Assembly: GCA_947168045.1 (NCBI GenBank)
Contig: CAMVKN010000006.1
Coordinates: forward strand, 28,934 to 92,933
Direction: 5' to 3'
DNA from: an uncultured Prevotellaceae bacterium
Lineage (GTDB): Bacteria > Bacteroidota > Bacteroidia > Bacteroidales > Bacteroidaceae
Length of the DNA stretch: 64,000 bases
Part shown: positions 7,649 through 15,474 of the stretch, piece after piece
Layout of the letters: each line of letters begins with the position of its first letter
Numbering within the stretch: position 1 is the first letter of the stretch
The notes under the pieces: generated by a model
What the model was told of the DNA's origin: nothing
Seen by the model: only the letters and a program-made list of their open reading frames with translations
Databases searched by the model: none
Position numbers and translations under genes: made by a program

Positions 7649-7716
7649 TTATTTCTGAACACTAAGAAAAAATCGGAATAGCCTTGGCGGTTCCGATTTT
7701 TGTTTGTACCTTTGCA
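7649..7716 (+). repeat. 68-bp promoter-hairpin repeat, copy 1
   Basis: Identical to 8414-8481 except for one base. It contains a perfect hairpin AAAAATCGGAA/TTCCGATTTTT (7668-7678, 7691-7701) with a T-run, a terminator shape, and immediately afterwards a -7 promoter element TACCTTTG (7707-7714). One unit can therefore both end an upstream transcript and start the next. Confidence 0.9.
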
Positions 7717-7765
7717 ACCAGACTTCGCAATTAGTACTCGCGGAGACCAACATAACCCAAGCAAA

Positions 7766-7900
7766 ATGATACGAGAATATTCACAACAACGGTCAAAGGA
7801 AGAAATCATAGAGGGTTTTAAACAGGCAGTGAGGCGCAAGAATGAGTGGCTGGCAGCCCACAATATGAATGCGCTGGTAATAACAGATACTGAGGCATAA
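7766..7900 (+). CDS. Small hypothetical protein upstream of the DUF6169-type gene
   Basis: 44 residues starting MIREYSQQRSKEEIIEGF, mostly charged and likely helical. ATG 7766 is chosen because the promoter -7 element at 7707-7714 puts transcription near 7721, after the earlier in-frame start. It is four bases upstream of the next gene, so the two form an operon. Small partner genes of this size are common in toxin-antitoxin pairs, but no known family is recognised. Confidence 0.6.
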   Translation: MIREYSQQRSKEEIIEGFKQAVRRKNEWLAAHNMNALVITDTEA

Positions 7901-7904
7901 AGCT

Positions 7905-8402
7905 ATGCATGCCCTCAATCTGGAAACACTAAACTTAAAGGCTCCCTATTTAGTAGAGTGTCAGAATGAATCTGACTATACTTTTAAGACGGATTTTGGC
8001 GTCAACTGTATAGTTAGTTTTATGGATGACTATACCATCTGGCAAGAGGGGGCGTATCAATTCATAATTGGTAATGAGAACAATACCAGTTCACCAAACG
8101 ACTATAAGCTGCGTGATACAATAATATGTATCATTGAAGCTTTCTTCGAAGCTAATCCAGACATTCTTTTATATGTATGTGAGACTGGTGACGGGAAGGA
8201 AGCTTTCCGTAACCGCCTTTTTATGCGTTGGATGAATGAATATATTGGAAAAGAGAGCTTTATCGTCGACCATTTCGAAATAAAGGCCGAGGGAGTCACT
8301 AATTTTGCAGCAATCATTATACAACGATCAAACCCTGATGCTGTTGCTATCATTAATGAATTCCATGAGTATTTAGAGTTGCTTAGGAAACCAGAAGAAT
8401 AA
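7905..8402 (+). CDS. DUF6169-like protein of unknown function
   Basis: 165 residues, acidic, no signal peptide or membrane segment. The pattern YTFKTDFGVNCIVSF, a central Asp/Asn-rich loop, DTIICIIEAFFEANPDILLY, CETGDGKEAFRNRLFMRWM and a C-terminal helix resembles the Bacteroidales DUF6169 family as remembered; this was not checked by search. It forms a two-gene operon with the 44-residue gene, bounded on both sides by the 68-bp repeat. Base composition is clearly more AT-rich than the neighbouring metabolic genes, which fits acquired DNA. Confidence 0.65.
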   Translation: MHALNLETLNLKAPYLVECQNESDYTFKTDFGVNCIVSFMDDYTIWQEGAYQFIIGNENNTSSPNDYKLRDTIICIIEAFFEANPDILLYVCETGDGKEAFRNRLFMRWMNEYIGKESFIVDHFEIKAEGVTNFAAIIIQRSNPDAVAIINEFHEYLELLRKPEE

Positions 8403-8413
8403 ATAACAGAGTT

Positions 8414-8481
8414 TTATTTCTGAACACTAAGAAAAAATCGGAATAGCCTTGGCGGTTCCGATTTTTGTTTGTATCTTTGCA
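8414..8481 (+). repeat. 68-bp promoter-hairpin repeat, copy 2
   Basis: Second copy of the 7649-7716 unit, one mismatch (TATCTTTG instead of TACCTTTG), 765 bp downstream of the first. Its hairpin can end the DUF6169-type operon and its promoter (8472-8479) starts the leader RNA that follows. Confidence 0.9.
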
Positions 8482-8486
8482 CCGTC

Positions 8487-8685
8487 GTTCATGTGGAGAC
8501 ACAAAGGACGGCAGACATCTTATTGCTCAATTCCCAACCGAAACTGCAACATCGAACAAGGAATTAGAAGAGCAAAGCTTAATCCAGTTGGAGCATGCGC
8601 CATGGTGCGCAGGCTTCGGCGTATTGGATTAAGCGGGTTGTTGCAGACCTCGGTTGGGATACGGTGAGGTCTGCGCTTTTCTTTT
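8487..8685 (+). ncRNA. Structured leader RNA with overlapping terminator
   Basis: Pairing seen: CCCAACCG 8533-8540 with CGGTTGGG 8651-8658; CTGCAAC 8544-8550 with GTTGCAG 8640-8646; GCTTAATCCA 8577-8586 with TGGATTAAGC 8625-8634; and an apical TGCGC/GCGCA hairpin at 8596-8611. A mutually exclusive hairpin, GCAGACCTC 8643-8651 with GAGGTCTGC 8665-8673 followed by gcttttctttt, is a typical terminator that uses the 3' strands of the first two stems. This is riboswitch or attenuator logic, or a stand-alone small RNA. The next gene starts at 8782 with no other clear promoter. No known riboswitch class was recognised. Confidence 0.65.
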
Positions 8686-8781
8686 ATAATAAGGTTATTG
8701 CGCAGCAACCGACAAAAAGTCGAGCGAAGACAGACATCTAAACAGAGATGATTATTAACCATATTATAAAAACAAAACACT

Positions 8782-10812
8782 ATGAAAAGATCTTTACTTA
8801 AAACAATGCTCCTGCTATGCGCCCTCATAGTGGGAATGAGTAGTGCGTGGGCAGAGGAAGAAACAATAACTTTCCCCACGTCTTCAACAAACGTGGACTG
8901 TTCTTCTTTGGGTGTTAGTGTAACAGGAACACATGTGTCTGTTACTATATCAAAGGGGACGAGTTCTTACCTTGCAACTAATACAGATGGTACACGTATC
9001 TATAATGGAAATAGTATGGTGTTTACCTCGACAGACAAAAAAATTTCTAAAATTGTTTTTGCATATAAAAGAAATAAAAAACAGACAAATGGCGTATCTG
9101 CTAATGTTGGTTCATTTACTAATAAATTTACAGTAGGAAACAGCCAAGCATCAAATCTTTCTGCAACGTGGGAAGCAAGTGATAACGAAACGGCTAGTGT
9201 TACATTTACTGTTGGGAGTGGTTCTGGTAATTATGCCCTTGAGTCAGCTGAGGTAACATTTGTAGAGGCCGTTGCTCCTACTCACACCGTTACGTTTAGT
9301 GTGAACGGTACCACAACGACAGCCACCGTTGCTGAGGGTGCAGCCATTGAATTCCCCAATAATCCTGCTGATATTAACGGCATGAAGTTCGTGGGCTGGT
9401 ACACCGATGAATATACTCATGCAACAGATGCTCCATCTTTTGTTACGTCTGCCACGATGGGGGACAGCGACGTGACTTATTATGCTGTATTTGCTGAGGC
9501 AGAAGCAACAGGACAAACAGTTGAAACAAAAACGCAGACGTTACAGTATGACACTTGGACGTATAGTGGGACTACAACTAACATGACATCTTATCGTTTA
9601 TTTGCTGAAAACAGCTATATCGAGTCTGCCTCTTTCGACTTGAGCAAACTTTCGAAAGTCATAGTTTATGCAGGTACTTATGGCACTTTATCATCTGCAA
9701 ATAAGAAAGTAACCGTTACTGCTGGTGAGACTACCTGGGGCAGTGCTACTTTGACAACTAATAGCGCAACAACACAAAATACTATAACCAGTAACACATC
9801 ACTTTCAGAAAGTGGCAACTTACATATTGTTGCAGGTGGGGGCGATGGTGATAATAATGGTATTCGTATCTCTAAGGTAGAGATCTTTACGAATGAACCG
9901 GTTTTTGATTATAGCAACTATTGCACAACAGTACCATCACCTGCGATTACCCTCAGCACTAATTTGGTTGAGGCTACAGCTGACGGGACAGAAAGTACCA
10001 CCATCAACGTGACCTACACAGCTATTGAAACCAGCGTTGGAGTCGACTTTGTTTGGTACACAGATGAAACAGCTAATACAGCTATTACAGATGATGATGA
10101 ACCCGACTGGCTTATACCTGAAATCAATTCAAGCAATAACTTGGCATTTCTTTTTGAAGAAAACACAGGTGCAGCACGCACGGCCTATATGAAGGTCTAT
10201 GCCCTCGACGTCAATGGTGAAGATGTTTATTCAGAGCTGATTACCATCACCCAGGCAGCTGCCACTCTGCCTATTACCGTTTCCGAAGCTGGCTGGGCAA
10301 CCTTCGCCCCCACGCAGAACGTGTCGTTCGACCCTGAGGTGATGTCTGTTTACGTGGTGACAAATGCTACGACGACGAGTGCTACGCTGCAGTCGGTGTC
10401 TTCAGTGCCTGCTAACACGCCCGTACTGATTTGCGCCGAGGCTGGAACCTATGGTCTCCCAGTGGTTGATGCTGCTACAGCTCCTACTACCAACCTTCTC
10501 CAAGTCAGCAACGGCTCAATCGTTGGCAATGGCTCCACCATCTACAGTTTGGCTAAGATTGATGATGTAGGCTTCTACCTCGTAGGCAATGGCGTGACCA
10601 TTCCCGCAGGCAAGTGCTATCTGGACATAGGCACGCAGGGGCAAGGCAATGCCCGTGCATTCCTGACCCTTGGTGGCAACACCGAGACTGGCATCACCAC
10701 GGTGGCTGCTGACGCTGCCGATGGCAACATCTATGACCTAACGGGTCGCCGCGTCTCTGGTGTGGCTCGTGGCCTGTACATCGTCAACGGCAAGAAGGTC
10801 GTGCTGAAATAA
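8782..10812 (+). CDS. Secreted multidomain protein with InlB-type repeat and T9SS-like C terminus
   Basis: 676 residues. The signal peptide is MKRSLLKTMLLLCALIVGMS ending in AWA|EE. Two beta-rich Ser/Thr regions flank an InlB/Listeria-Bacteroides-type repeat near 170-240 (HTVTFSVNG...FVGWYTDEY...YYAVF). The last 35 residues, GNIYDLTGRRVSGVARGLYI and NGKKVVLK, follow the type A C-terminal sorting pattern seen on type IX cargo. PorU, PorV and SprA in this window would provide that route. The function of the passenger is not known. The gene is preceded by the structured leader RNA and followed by a 52-residue peptide gene. It is AT-richer than its neighbours. Confidence 0.75.
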   Translation: MKRSLLKTMLLLCALIVGMSSAWAEEETITFPTSSTNVDCSSLGVSVTGTHVSVTISKGTSSYLATNTDGTRIYNGNSMVFTSTDKKISKIVFAYKRNKKQTNGVSANVGSFTNKFTVGNSQASNLSATWEASDNETASVTFTVGSGSGNYALESAEVTFVEAVAPTHTVTFSVNGTTTTATVAEGAAIEFPNNPADINGMKFVGWYTDEYTHATDAPSFVTSATMGDSDVTYYAVFAEAEATGQTVETKTQTLQYDTWTYSGTTTNMTSYRLFAENSYIESASFDLSKLSKVIVYAGTYGTLSSANKKVTVTAGETTWGSATLTTNSATTQNTITSNTSLSESGNLHIVAGGGDGDNNGIRISKVEIFTNEPVFDYSNYCTTVPSPAITLSTNLVEATADGTESTTINVTYTAIETSVGVDFVWYTDETANTAITDDDEPDWLIPEINSSNNLAFLFEENTGAARTAYMKVYALDVNGEDVYSELITITQAAATLPITVSEAGWATFAPTQNVSFDPEVMSVYVVTNATTTSATLQSVSSVPANTPVLICAEAGTYGLPVVDAATAPTTNLLQVSNGSIVGNGSTIYSLAKIDDVGFYLVGNGVTIPAGKCYLDIGTQGQGNARAFLTLGGNTETGITTVAADAADGNIYDLTGRRVSGVARGLYIVNGKKVVLK

Positions 10813-10885
10813 TATTTATGAATCATTCGTGTTTAATTCGCGATCATTCGTGTTAAAAACAAAACAAAAGAAAGGAAATATAGTT

Positions 10886-11044
10886 ATGAAGAAGACATAT
10901 ATGCACCCCACAACGAGCATCGTCCGTGTGGAGACACAGCAGATGATTGCCGAGTCAGTGACAGTTAATGGCTCAAAGACCATCAGTAACTCTAACCAGA
11001 TTCTCTCCCGTGGTCGCAACAGCGACTGGGACGACGAGGATTAA
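10886..11044 (+). CDS. Short KKxYxxPT peptide (52 aa)
   Basis: MKKTYMHPTTSIVRVETQQM, then IAESVTVNG and a tail ending SRGRNSDWDDED. It resembles the 59-residue peptide at 30331 (KKAYEKPTMQV...QQILAGS...WDDAW): same KKxYxxPT start, a QQ-hydrophobic-Ala-x-Ser step at about 20-25, and a C-terminal WDD. Both follow a secreted protein with a sorting-like C terminus. No typical signal peptide is seen. Function unknown; a leader-plus-core peptide is one possibility. Confidence 0.65.
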   Translation: MKKTYMHPTTSIVRVETQQMIAESVTVNGSKTISNSNQILSRGRNSDWDDED

Positions 11045-11062
11045 CCCCGCTCATAACCTACA

Positions 11063-11090
11063 CCGGCGGCACCGCGTGTGGTGCCGCCGG
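11063..11090 (+). terminator. Strong GC hairpin after the peptide gene
   Basis: CCGGCGGCACC (11063-11073) pairs perfectly with GGTGCCGCCGG (11080-11090). No T-run follows directly, so termination strength is uncertain. Confidence 0.6.
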
Positions 11091-11173
11091 ATGTATCAAT
11101 AATAGTTTTAAAATAAAGTAAGTTGCTGCCAGTGGTCCGTGAGGATGGTGCTGGCGGTTAGGAACAAAGAATG

Positions 11174-11208
11174 ATGGCCACCGTCCGTGAGGATGGTGGC
11201 CATTTTTC
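11174..11208 (+). terminator. Rho-independent terminator
   Basis: ATGGCCACCGTCC (11174-11186) pairs with GGATGGTGGCCAT (11191-11203) around a GTGA tetraloop, then TTTTTC. An imperfect half-copy (cagtggtccgtgaggatggt) lies about 40 bases upstream. Confidence 0.75.
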
Positions 11209-11242
11209 AGTCGTTCAGCCGAGGGTGCGCCCTGCTCCGTGT

Positions 11243-12628
11243 TCACTTCCTCAGCACCTCTTCTGGGTAATAGATGGTGGTGCCTGGAGCCTCGTTGAAT
11301 GGCTTCTCCTTCAGGAAGAGGCACAGGTGCAGTGTGTGCGTCTTGACGAATGGTAGCCTTGGCGCTATTTCCTCTAACCTGTGTAGAAGTCTGGAAGCAT
11401 CCTCCTTCCCAGTCCATTTACATTCTCCTATCAGGATGTGCTTTCCGTCAAAAGACTCCGCCACTACATCAAGTTCAACCGCTTTCGTTTCCTTCTTTTC
11501 CTTGTCCATGAGGATCGTCCCTTGCCATCTGTGTGCCATCTTGTAAGGTACACCGTCGATGATAGTTCCGCTGATATATTCTCTGCACAGACTTTCCCAC
11601 ACAGACGAAATGTGCTCGTTGAAGTGTTCCTTGATGAATGTTGAAACCACCTCGCTGCGCCTCATCTCTATATACGACCGATATGGCGTGATAAAGCGGA
11701 AATGGAAGCTCAGGAACGGGTCTTTTATCTTATAGAGACCTTTCTTGCTTTTTTTCTCGTCCTCGCCAAAAGGGATTTCCCTTTGGACATAGCCAAGGTC
11801 CTTTAGTTTGTTGAGTGGCTCAGTGATGTGGTTTGCGTCCTTACCAGCCCTTGCTGCTATCTCGGACAGGCGGTTCGCTCCATTGCCAATGATGGTCAGC
11901 AAGGTGCTTGTCTGCACGGTGTCGCGCATGTCATCACGCAGCAGTCTTTGTGGCTCTTCTACGAGAATGCCCTGCGGATGAAGCATGAGCCGGTCTATAG
12001 CCGTCCACATGTCTGGGTACTCGTTCCGAAGCTCCCAGTATCTTGGGATACCACCCCATAGTGAATATTCCTCAACAGCTGCTACGGCGTTACAGTTCAA
12101 GGCATCCTGGATATATCCTGCTGGGATGGGTTGAAGCATGAAGTTTTCGTGTGCACGCCCGTATAGTGGCTCGCGGCTGTCAAGCACATAACCCCTCATC
12201 AGTTGCTGTGATGAGCCACAGATGATGAGGTCGAAGGTGAGTGATTTCTCGTCTATCAGTTTCTGCAGGATGGAAGGTAGCGCGGGACAGCTCTTCACTA
12301 AATAAGGAAATTCGTCGAGGCATACGGTGATTCTTCTCCCTATTTGGCGGCTGAGGCTCACGAACAGTGTTTCCCACGATGAATAGGTGGCACCGTCAAA
12401 GCCGCTGACAGTGGTGGATGCGATGTTGGCGAATAACTGTCGCTGTGACGCTTCCGAAGTCGTGTCGGCAAGGAAATAGATGTCACCACGCCTGAAGTCC
12501 AATACCTTCCTTATCAGCGTTGACTTTCCTATACGTCTGCGTCCCCAGATGACTATGAACTGTCGGTCACTGCGGTTCAATGCTTCTTGAAGCTGCTTTA
12601 TCTCGCTGTCTCTGTCGATAAAATTCAT
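11243..12628 (-). CDS. AAA ATPase with DUF234-type C terminus
   Basis: 461 residues of the ATPase family common in Bacteroidales in many copies. It opens MNFIDRDSEIKQLQEALN, then the P-loop GRRRIGKST, Walker-B-like CLDEFPYL, and a middle winged-helix-like region (LSEIAARAGKDANHITEPLNKL). The C-terminal DUF234-like domain includes ELDVVAESFDGKHILIGECK, an E...E-x-K nuclease-like motif. The start is placed at 12628 because the promoter element at 12650-12657 excludes the earlier GTG/ATG. It stands alone. Function unknown; a link to mobile DNA or toxin-antitoxin behaviour is speculation. Confidence 0.85.
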   Translation of the reverse strand: MNFIDRDSEIKQLQEALNRSDRQFIVIWGRRRIGKSTLIRKVLDFRRGDIYFLADTTSEASQRQLFANIASTTVSGFDGATYSSWETLFVSLSRQIGRRITVCLDEFPYLVKSCPALPSILQKLIDEKSLTFDLIICGSSQQLMRGYVLDSREPLYGRAHENFMLQPIPAGYIQDALNCNAVAAVEEYSLWGGIPRYWELRNEYPDMWTAIDRLMLHPQGILVEEPQRLLRDDMRDTVQTSTLLTIIGNGANRLSEIAARAGKDANHITEPLNKLKDLGYVQREIPFGEDEKKSKKGLYKIKDPFLSFHFRFITPYRSYIEMRRSEVVSTFIKEHFNEHISSVWESLCREYISGTIIDGVPYKMAHRWQGTILMDKEKKETKAVELDVVAESFDGKHILIGECKWTGKEDASRLLHRLEEIAPRLPFVKTHTLHLCLFLKEKPFNEAPGTTIYYPEEVLRK

Positions 12629-12649
12629 AATATCTATAATTACCGAGTA

Positions 12650-12657
12650 CAAAGGTA
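12650..12657 (-). promoter_or_regulatory. Promoter -7 element of the AAA ATPase gene
   Basis: TACCTTTG on the minus strand, about 22 bases upstream of the ATG at 12628. No good -33 element is visible. Confidence 0.55.
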
Positions 12658-12677
12658 ATCTTTTTAAACGGTAATTC

Positions 12678-13517
12678 TCACTTCAGCCCGTTCCAATCCT
12701 GGCGGGGTACGAAGATGTTGATGTAGAGCGCTGAGCAGTTGTTGATGCGGTAGAGACCGTCGCCGCGCCACTGGCGCATGACGGTGACGGAGCGCTGGGG
12801 GGTGTTCCAGGCGTTGCCGCTGATGAGGTAGAGGTGGTAGCAGTAAGCCTGCAGAATCTCGCTCTCCTCAGCCCACCGTGCCTTCTGCCCGATGGTGATG
12901 TTCACCGTGTAGGGGTACTTGGGGTTGTAGCCGTTCTCCTTCGTGGCACCCTCGAGGATGGCGGCGGGCAGACAGCGCTGGGCGTAGCCGTCGCCGGCGG
13001 GGGCATGCTCGTTGGCCACCATGTGGTCGGGCAGCTGCCGCATGATCTCGTTGTAGCAGGTGCCGCCGGTGATGAGGGCTATGCACTGCTTGCCCACCTC
13101 ATGGTCGCGGCCCCACAGCTCGAAGGCCATGGGCAGCATGGCGGTGACACCGTAGATGCTCTTGCCCAGGAACTCCTCGTAGACGGTGCGGAACTCCTCG
13201 TAGTCGGAGGGCACGTTGGTGAACGTCACCTTCGCCTTGCTGCTGGACATGTACTGCTCGGCATCGATGTTACCGTCGATGGTGTAGGTGTGGTCTCCGT
13301 AGGTCATGGTGTTGCCGCTGACGTCCCAGTCGGCCGTCGTGGGCGCGCTGTAGGTCTCGTCGTCACTGTCGCTGTCGCTGGCAGACTGCCCTTCTGCTAT
13401 GCCCTCCTTCAGGGCCTGGGCAACGTCCTTGGCGCCTTTGCTCGTGCAGGATGAAAGCACGGCTCCTCCTGCCACGATGAGTGACAGAAGGAGCAGTTGG
13501 GTAGAATGGCCCTTCAT
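12678..13517 (-). CDS. Lipoprotein of unknown function
   Basis: 279 residues. The N terminus MKGHSTQLLLLSLIVAGGAV followed by LSSC is a lipoprotein signal with lipobox; an acidic linker (SASDSDSDDE) follows, then a globular domain with FRTVYEEFLGKSIYGVTAML, GTCYNEIMRQLPDHMV and AYCYHLYLISGNAWNTPQRS. The domain is familiar from Bacteroidales lipoproteins but no function is known to me. It lies 10 bases upstream of the barrel-protein gene on the same strand, so the two are probably cotranscribed. Confidence 0.75.
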   Translation of the reverse strand: MKGHSTQLLLLSLIVAGGAVLSSCTSKGAKDVAQALKEGIAEGQSASDSDSDDETYSAPTTADWDVSGNTMTYGDHTYTIDGNIDAEQYMSSSKAKVTFTNVPSDYEEFRTVYEEFLGKSIYGVTAMLPMAFELWGRDHEVGKQCIALITGGTCYNEIMRQLPDHMVANEHAPAGDGYAQRCLPAAILEGATKENGYNPKYPYTVNITIGQKARWAEESEILQAYCYHLYLISGNAWNTPQRSVTVMRQWRGDGLYRINNCSALYINIFVPRQDWNGLK

Positions 13518-13527
13518 AGTGACAGGG

Positions 13528-14154
13528 TTAGAAGTTCACACCCAGGTTGATGAACAGGGCGCCGTTGTGGGCTGAGGCATCGTCGTGGTTCACCAGCTCC
13601 CAGTCGGCAATGTTGGTGATGCCGAACTGATAGCCCAGCTCCAGGTAGAGCTTGTTGTACTCAGCACCGCAACCCAGCTTGATGCCCACGTCGCCACGCT
13701 TGAACTTGTTGTCGCCGAAGGAGTCGGTCTTGCCTTCGCCGCTGGTCTTCCACTTGCCACCGAAGAGTCCGTAGCGGAAGGTGGGACCGATGAAGGGCAG
13801 CAGGGCAATATCGTCGCTGACCTGCACACCATACTTAATAAGGATGGGCAGCTCCAGGTAGTTCAGCGTGATGGAGGTCTTGTCCTTGCTGGCACCGCAG
13901 CCGGTGAAGTAGAGACCACTCTCAAGGAAGATGGGGGTGGTGTCGCTGACGCGCAGACCGACGGTACCGCCGAGGTTCAGGCCAATCTTTGAGTTCAAGT
14001 CAGGTGCATCGCCGGTGATGTTAGCAACGTTCATACCTAAACGGACGCCGTAGTAGAGCGAGCTCTCGCTGAGCGAGAAGCCGCCGCTGCTGTACTGTGC
14101 AAACGAGGGTGCTGCGAAGAGCACGGCGAGGATGCTTAAAAGAATCTTTTTCAT
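13528..14154 (-). CDS. PorT-family outer-membrane beta-barrel protein
   Basis: 208 residues with signal peptide MKKILLSILAVLFAAPSFAQ. Alternating amphipathic strands and signature pieces YYGVRLGMNVANITGDAP, LNYLELPILIKYGVQVSDD, FIGPTFRYGLFGG and LGCGAEYNKLYLELGYQFG match the PorT-like outer-membrane barrel family (PF13568). It ends in Phe (NLGVNF), as outer-membrane barrels do. Homologues sit in the outer membrane; their cargo is usually unknown. It is followed 10 bases later by the lipoprotein gene. Confidence 0.85.
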   Translation of the reverse strand: MKKILLSILAVLFAAPSFAQYSSGGFSLSESSLYYGVRLGMNVANITGDAPDLNSKIGLNLGGTVGLRVSDTTPIFLESGLYFTGCGASKDKTSITLNYLELPILIKYGVQVSDDIALLPFIGPTFRYGLFGGKWKTSGEGKTDSFGDNKFKRGDVGIKLGCGAEYNKLYLELGYQFGITNIADWELVNHDDASAHNGALFINLGVNF

Positions 14155-14180
14155 AATGGTAAAATTTTATTAAGTTGGTA

Positions 14181-14316
14181 AAACACTCATTCGTTCCATT
14201 CGTTGTGAGACACTCATTCGTTTCATTCGTTCTATTCGTTATGAAACACTCATTCGTTTAATTCGTTCCATTCGTTGTGAAACACTCATTCGTTTCATTC
14301 GTTCTATTCGTTGTGA
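14181..14316. repeat. 36-bp tandem repeats built from ATTCGTTYN 9-mers
   Basis: Four units: one of 27 bases, then three of 36, each beginning (a)aacactcattcgtt and made of attcgtt-plus-two 9-mers. The first unit lacks exactly one 9-mer. The array fills the gap between the S41 peptidase stop and the barrel-gene start. Related cattcgtgtt motifs occur at 10830-10855. Confidence 0.85.
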
Positions 14317-14326
14317 AGAAACAGAA

Positions 14327-15334
14327 CTAAGAAGTCAGCAGCCGGCGCGCAAACTCGATGATGGTGTCGCGCCCGGCGCGCAGGTCGTCGTCGCTGAGGC
14401 CGACGTTGTAGTCGGGCGCGATGCCGAACTCGGTGTTGTGGCGGTCGGCATCGTAGGAGGGCACGGCTGAGAAGCGCACGCTCCATCCGTTGGGCAGCGA
14501 CGAGCTGAAGGGCATGCCGGCGCCGCCGCCGGTGTGGTCGCCGACGACCTTGACCAGGGGCAGGGCCTTCATATACATGGTGAACTCGTTGGCGGCCGAG
14601 AAGACGCCGCGGTTGGTGAGCACGACGACGGGCTTGTGCCAGCGCACGTTCTTCGATGGCTCCAGGTAGTGCGGCTCCATGTCAGAGAAGTCGCCGTGCC
14701 CGGGCCCCGTCTTGTGCTGGCTGTAGCCCACCAGCGTCTTCTGGTGGCAGAAGCGGGCGGCCAGCTTCTCGGCGTTGGTCAGGTCGCCGCCGCCGTTGCT
14801 GCGGATGTCGACGATGAGGCCCTGGCAGGGCATGAGGTAGAGCAGCACCTCGTCGAGGTTGCCCTCGCCGATGCCGCTGCTGAAGCTCTCATAGCGCATG
14901 TAGCCGATGTTGTCGTCGAGGATGCGGTAGCTGATGCCCGCAGCGATGCGGTAGTCGGTGCCCATGTAGCGACGGTAGAGCGTGTCGCTGAAGTTCGTGG
15001 GGTAGTCCTCGTGCCACGCCCAGTAGCGACCGTAGTCATGGGCGGCAATGAGGTTGACGTGGCCGTCGCGCAGCTCGCCGAGCATCTGCGAGAGCACCTC
15101 GAAGAGCTGCTGGCTGTTCATCGTGGCGTCGACGCGCGGCTGGTACTTGCGGTAGACGGCATCCCAGTCGAGGCCGTACTCGTGCTGCTTGTAGTCGAAG
15201 AAGCAGTAGTGCTCGTCGATGATTTTCCACAGTGCCTGGAAGTTGCCCTGTGGGGTGTCGGGCAACTCCTCCTCGTCGACGCAGGCTGTCAGGCCCAGCG
15301 TCAGGAGACAGACAATGTAGAATAACTTTTTCAA
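14327..15334 (-). CDS. S41-family serine peptidase, lipoprotein
   Basis: 335 residues. The lipoprotein signal is MKKLFYIVCLLTLGLTAC. An S41/C-terminal-processing-peptidase fold follows: LGELRDGHVNLIA, GYMRYESF, LIVDIRSNGGGDL and the nucleophile Ser246 in TNRGVFSAANEF, then VVGDHTGGGAGMP. Compact, without an obvious PDZ domain. It is expected on the periplasmic face of a membrane, cutting an unknown protein. The lysine that usually completes the dyad was not assigned. Tandem arrays lie on both sides: TTATTGTT upstream of its start and ATTCGTT downstream of its stop. Confidence 0.85.
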   Translation of the reverse strand: MKKLFYIVCLLTLGLTACVDEEELPDTPQGNFQALWKIIDEHYCFFDYKQHEYGLDWDAVYRKYQPRVDATMNSQQLFEVLSQMLGELRDGHVNLIAAHDYGRYWAWHEDYPTNFSDTLYRRYMGTDYRIAAGISYRILDDNIGYMRYESFSSGIGEGNLDEVLLYLMPCQGLIVDIRSNGGGDLTNAEKLAARFCHQKTLVGYSQHKTGPGHGDFSDMEPHYLEPSKNVRWHKPVVVLTNRGVFSAANEFTMYMKALPLVKVVGDHTGGGAGMPFSSSLPNGWSVRFSAVPSYDADRHNTEFGIAPDYNVGLSDDDLRAGRDTIIEFARRLLTS

Positions 15335-15344
15335 TGCTTAATGC

Positions 15345-15474
15345 TTATTGTTTATTGTTTATTGTTTATTGTTTATTGTTTATTGTTTAATGATTATTGT
15401 TTAATGATTATTGTTTAATGATTATTGTTTAATGATTATTGTTTAATGATTATTGTTTATTGTTTGAAGGCGAG
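15345..15474. repeat. TTATTGTT / TTTAATGATTATTG tandem array across the alaS stop
   Basis: About six 8-bp units (ttattgtt) are followed by five 14-bp units (taatgattattgtt) and two more 8-bp units. The array runs through the alaS stop codon at 15457-15459, so the last residues of AlaRS (FKQ) are encoded by it. It also abuts the S41 start region. Confidence 0.9.

Noticed and set aside
8487..8685. Retron msr-msd RNA
   Set aside because: Inverted repeats at both ends suggested it, but there is no reverse transcriptase gene in the window near it.
14181..14316. CRISPR array
   Set aside because: Units are directly adjacent without unique spacers, and no cas gene is present. The same holds for the arrays at 15345 and 43550.
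14534..15325. 263-codon plus-strand frame opposite the S41 peptidase
   Set aside because: Antisense to a well-supported gene; composition bias and no promoter.
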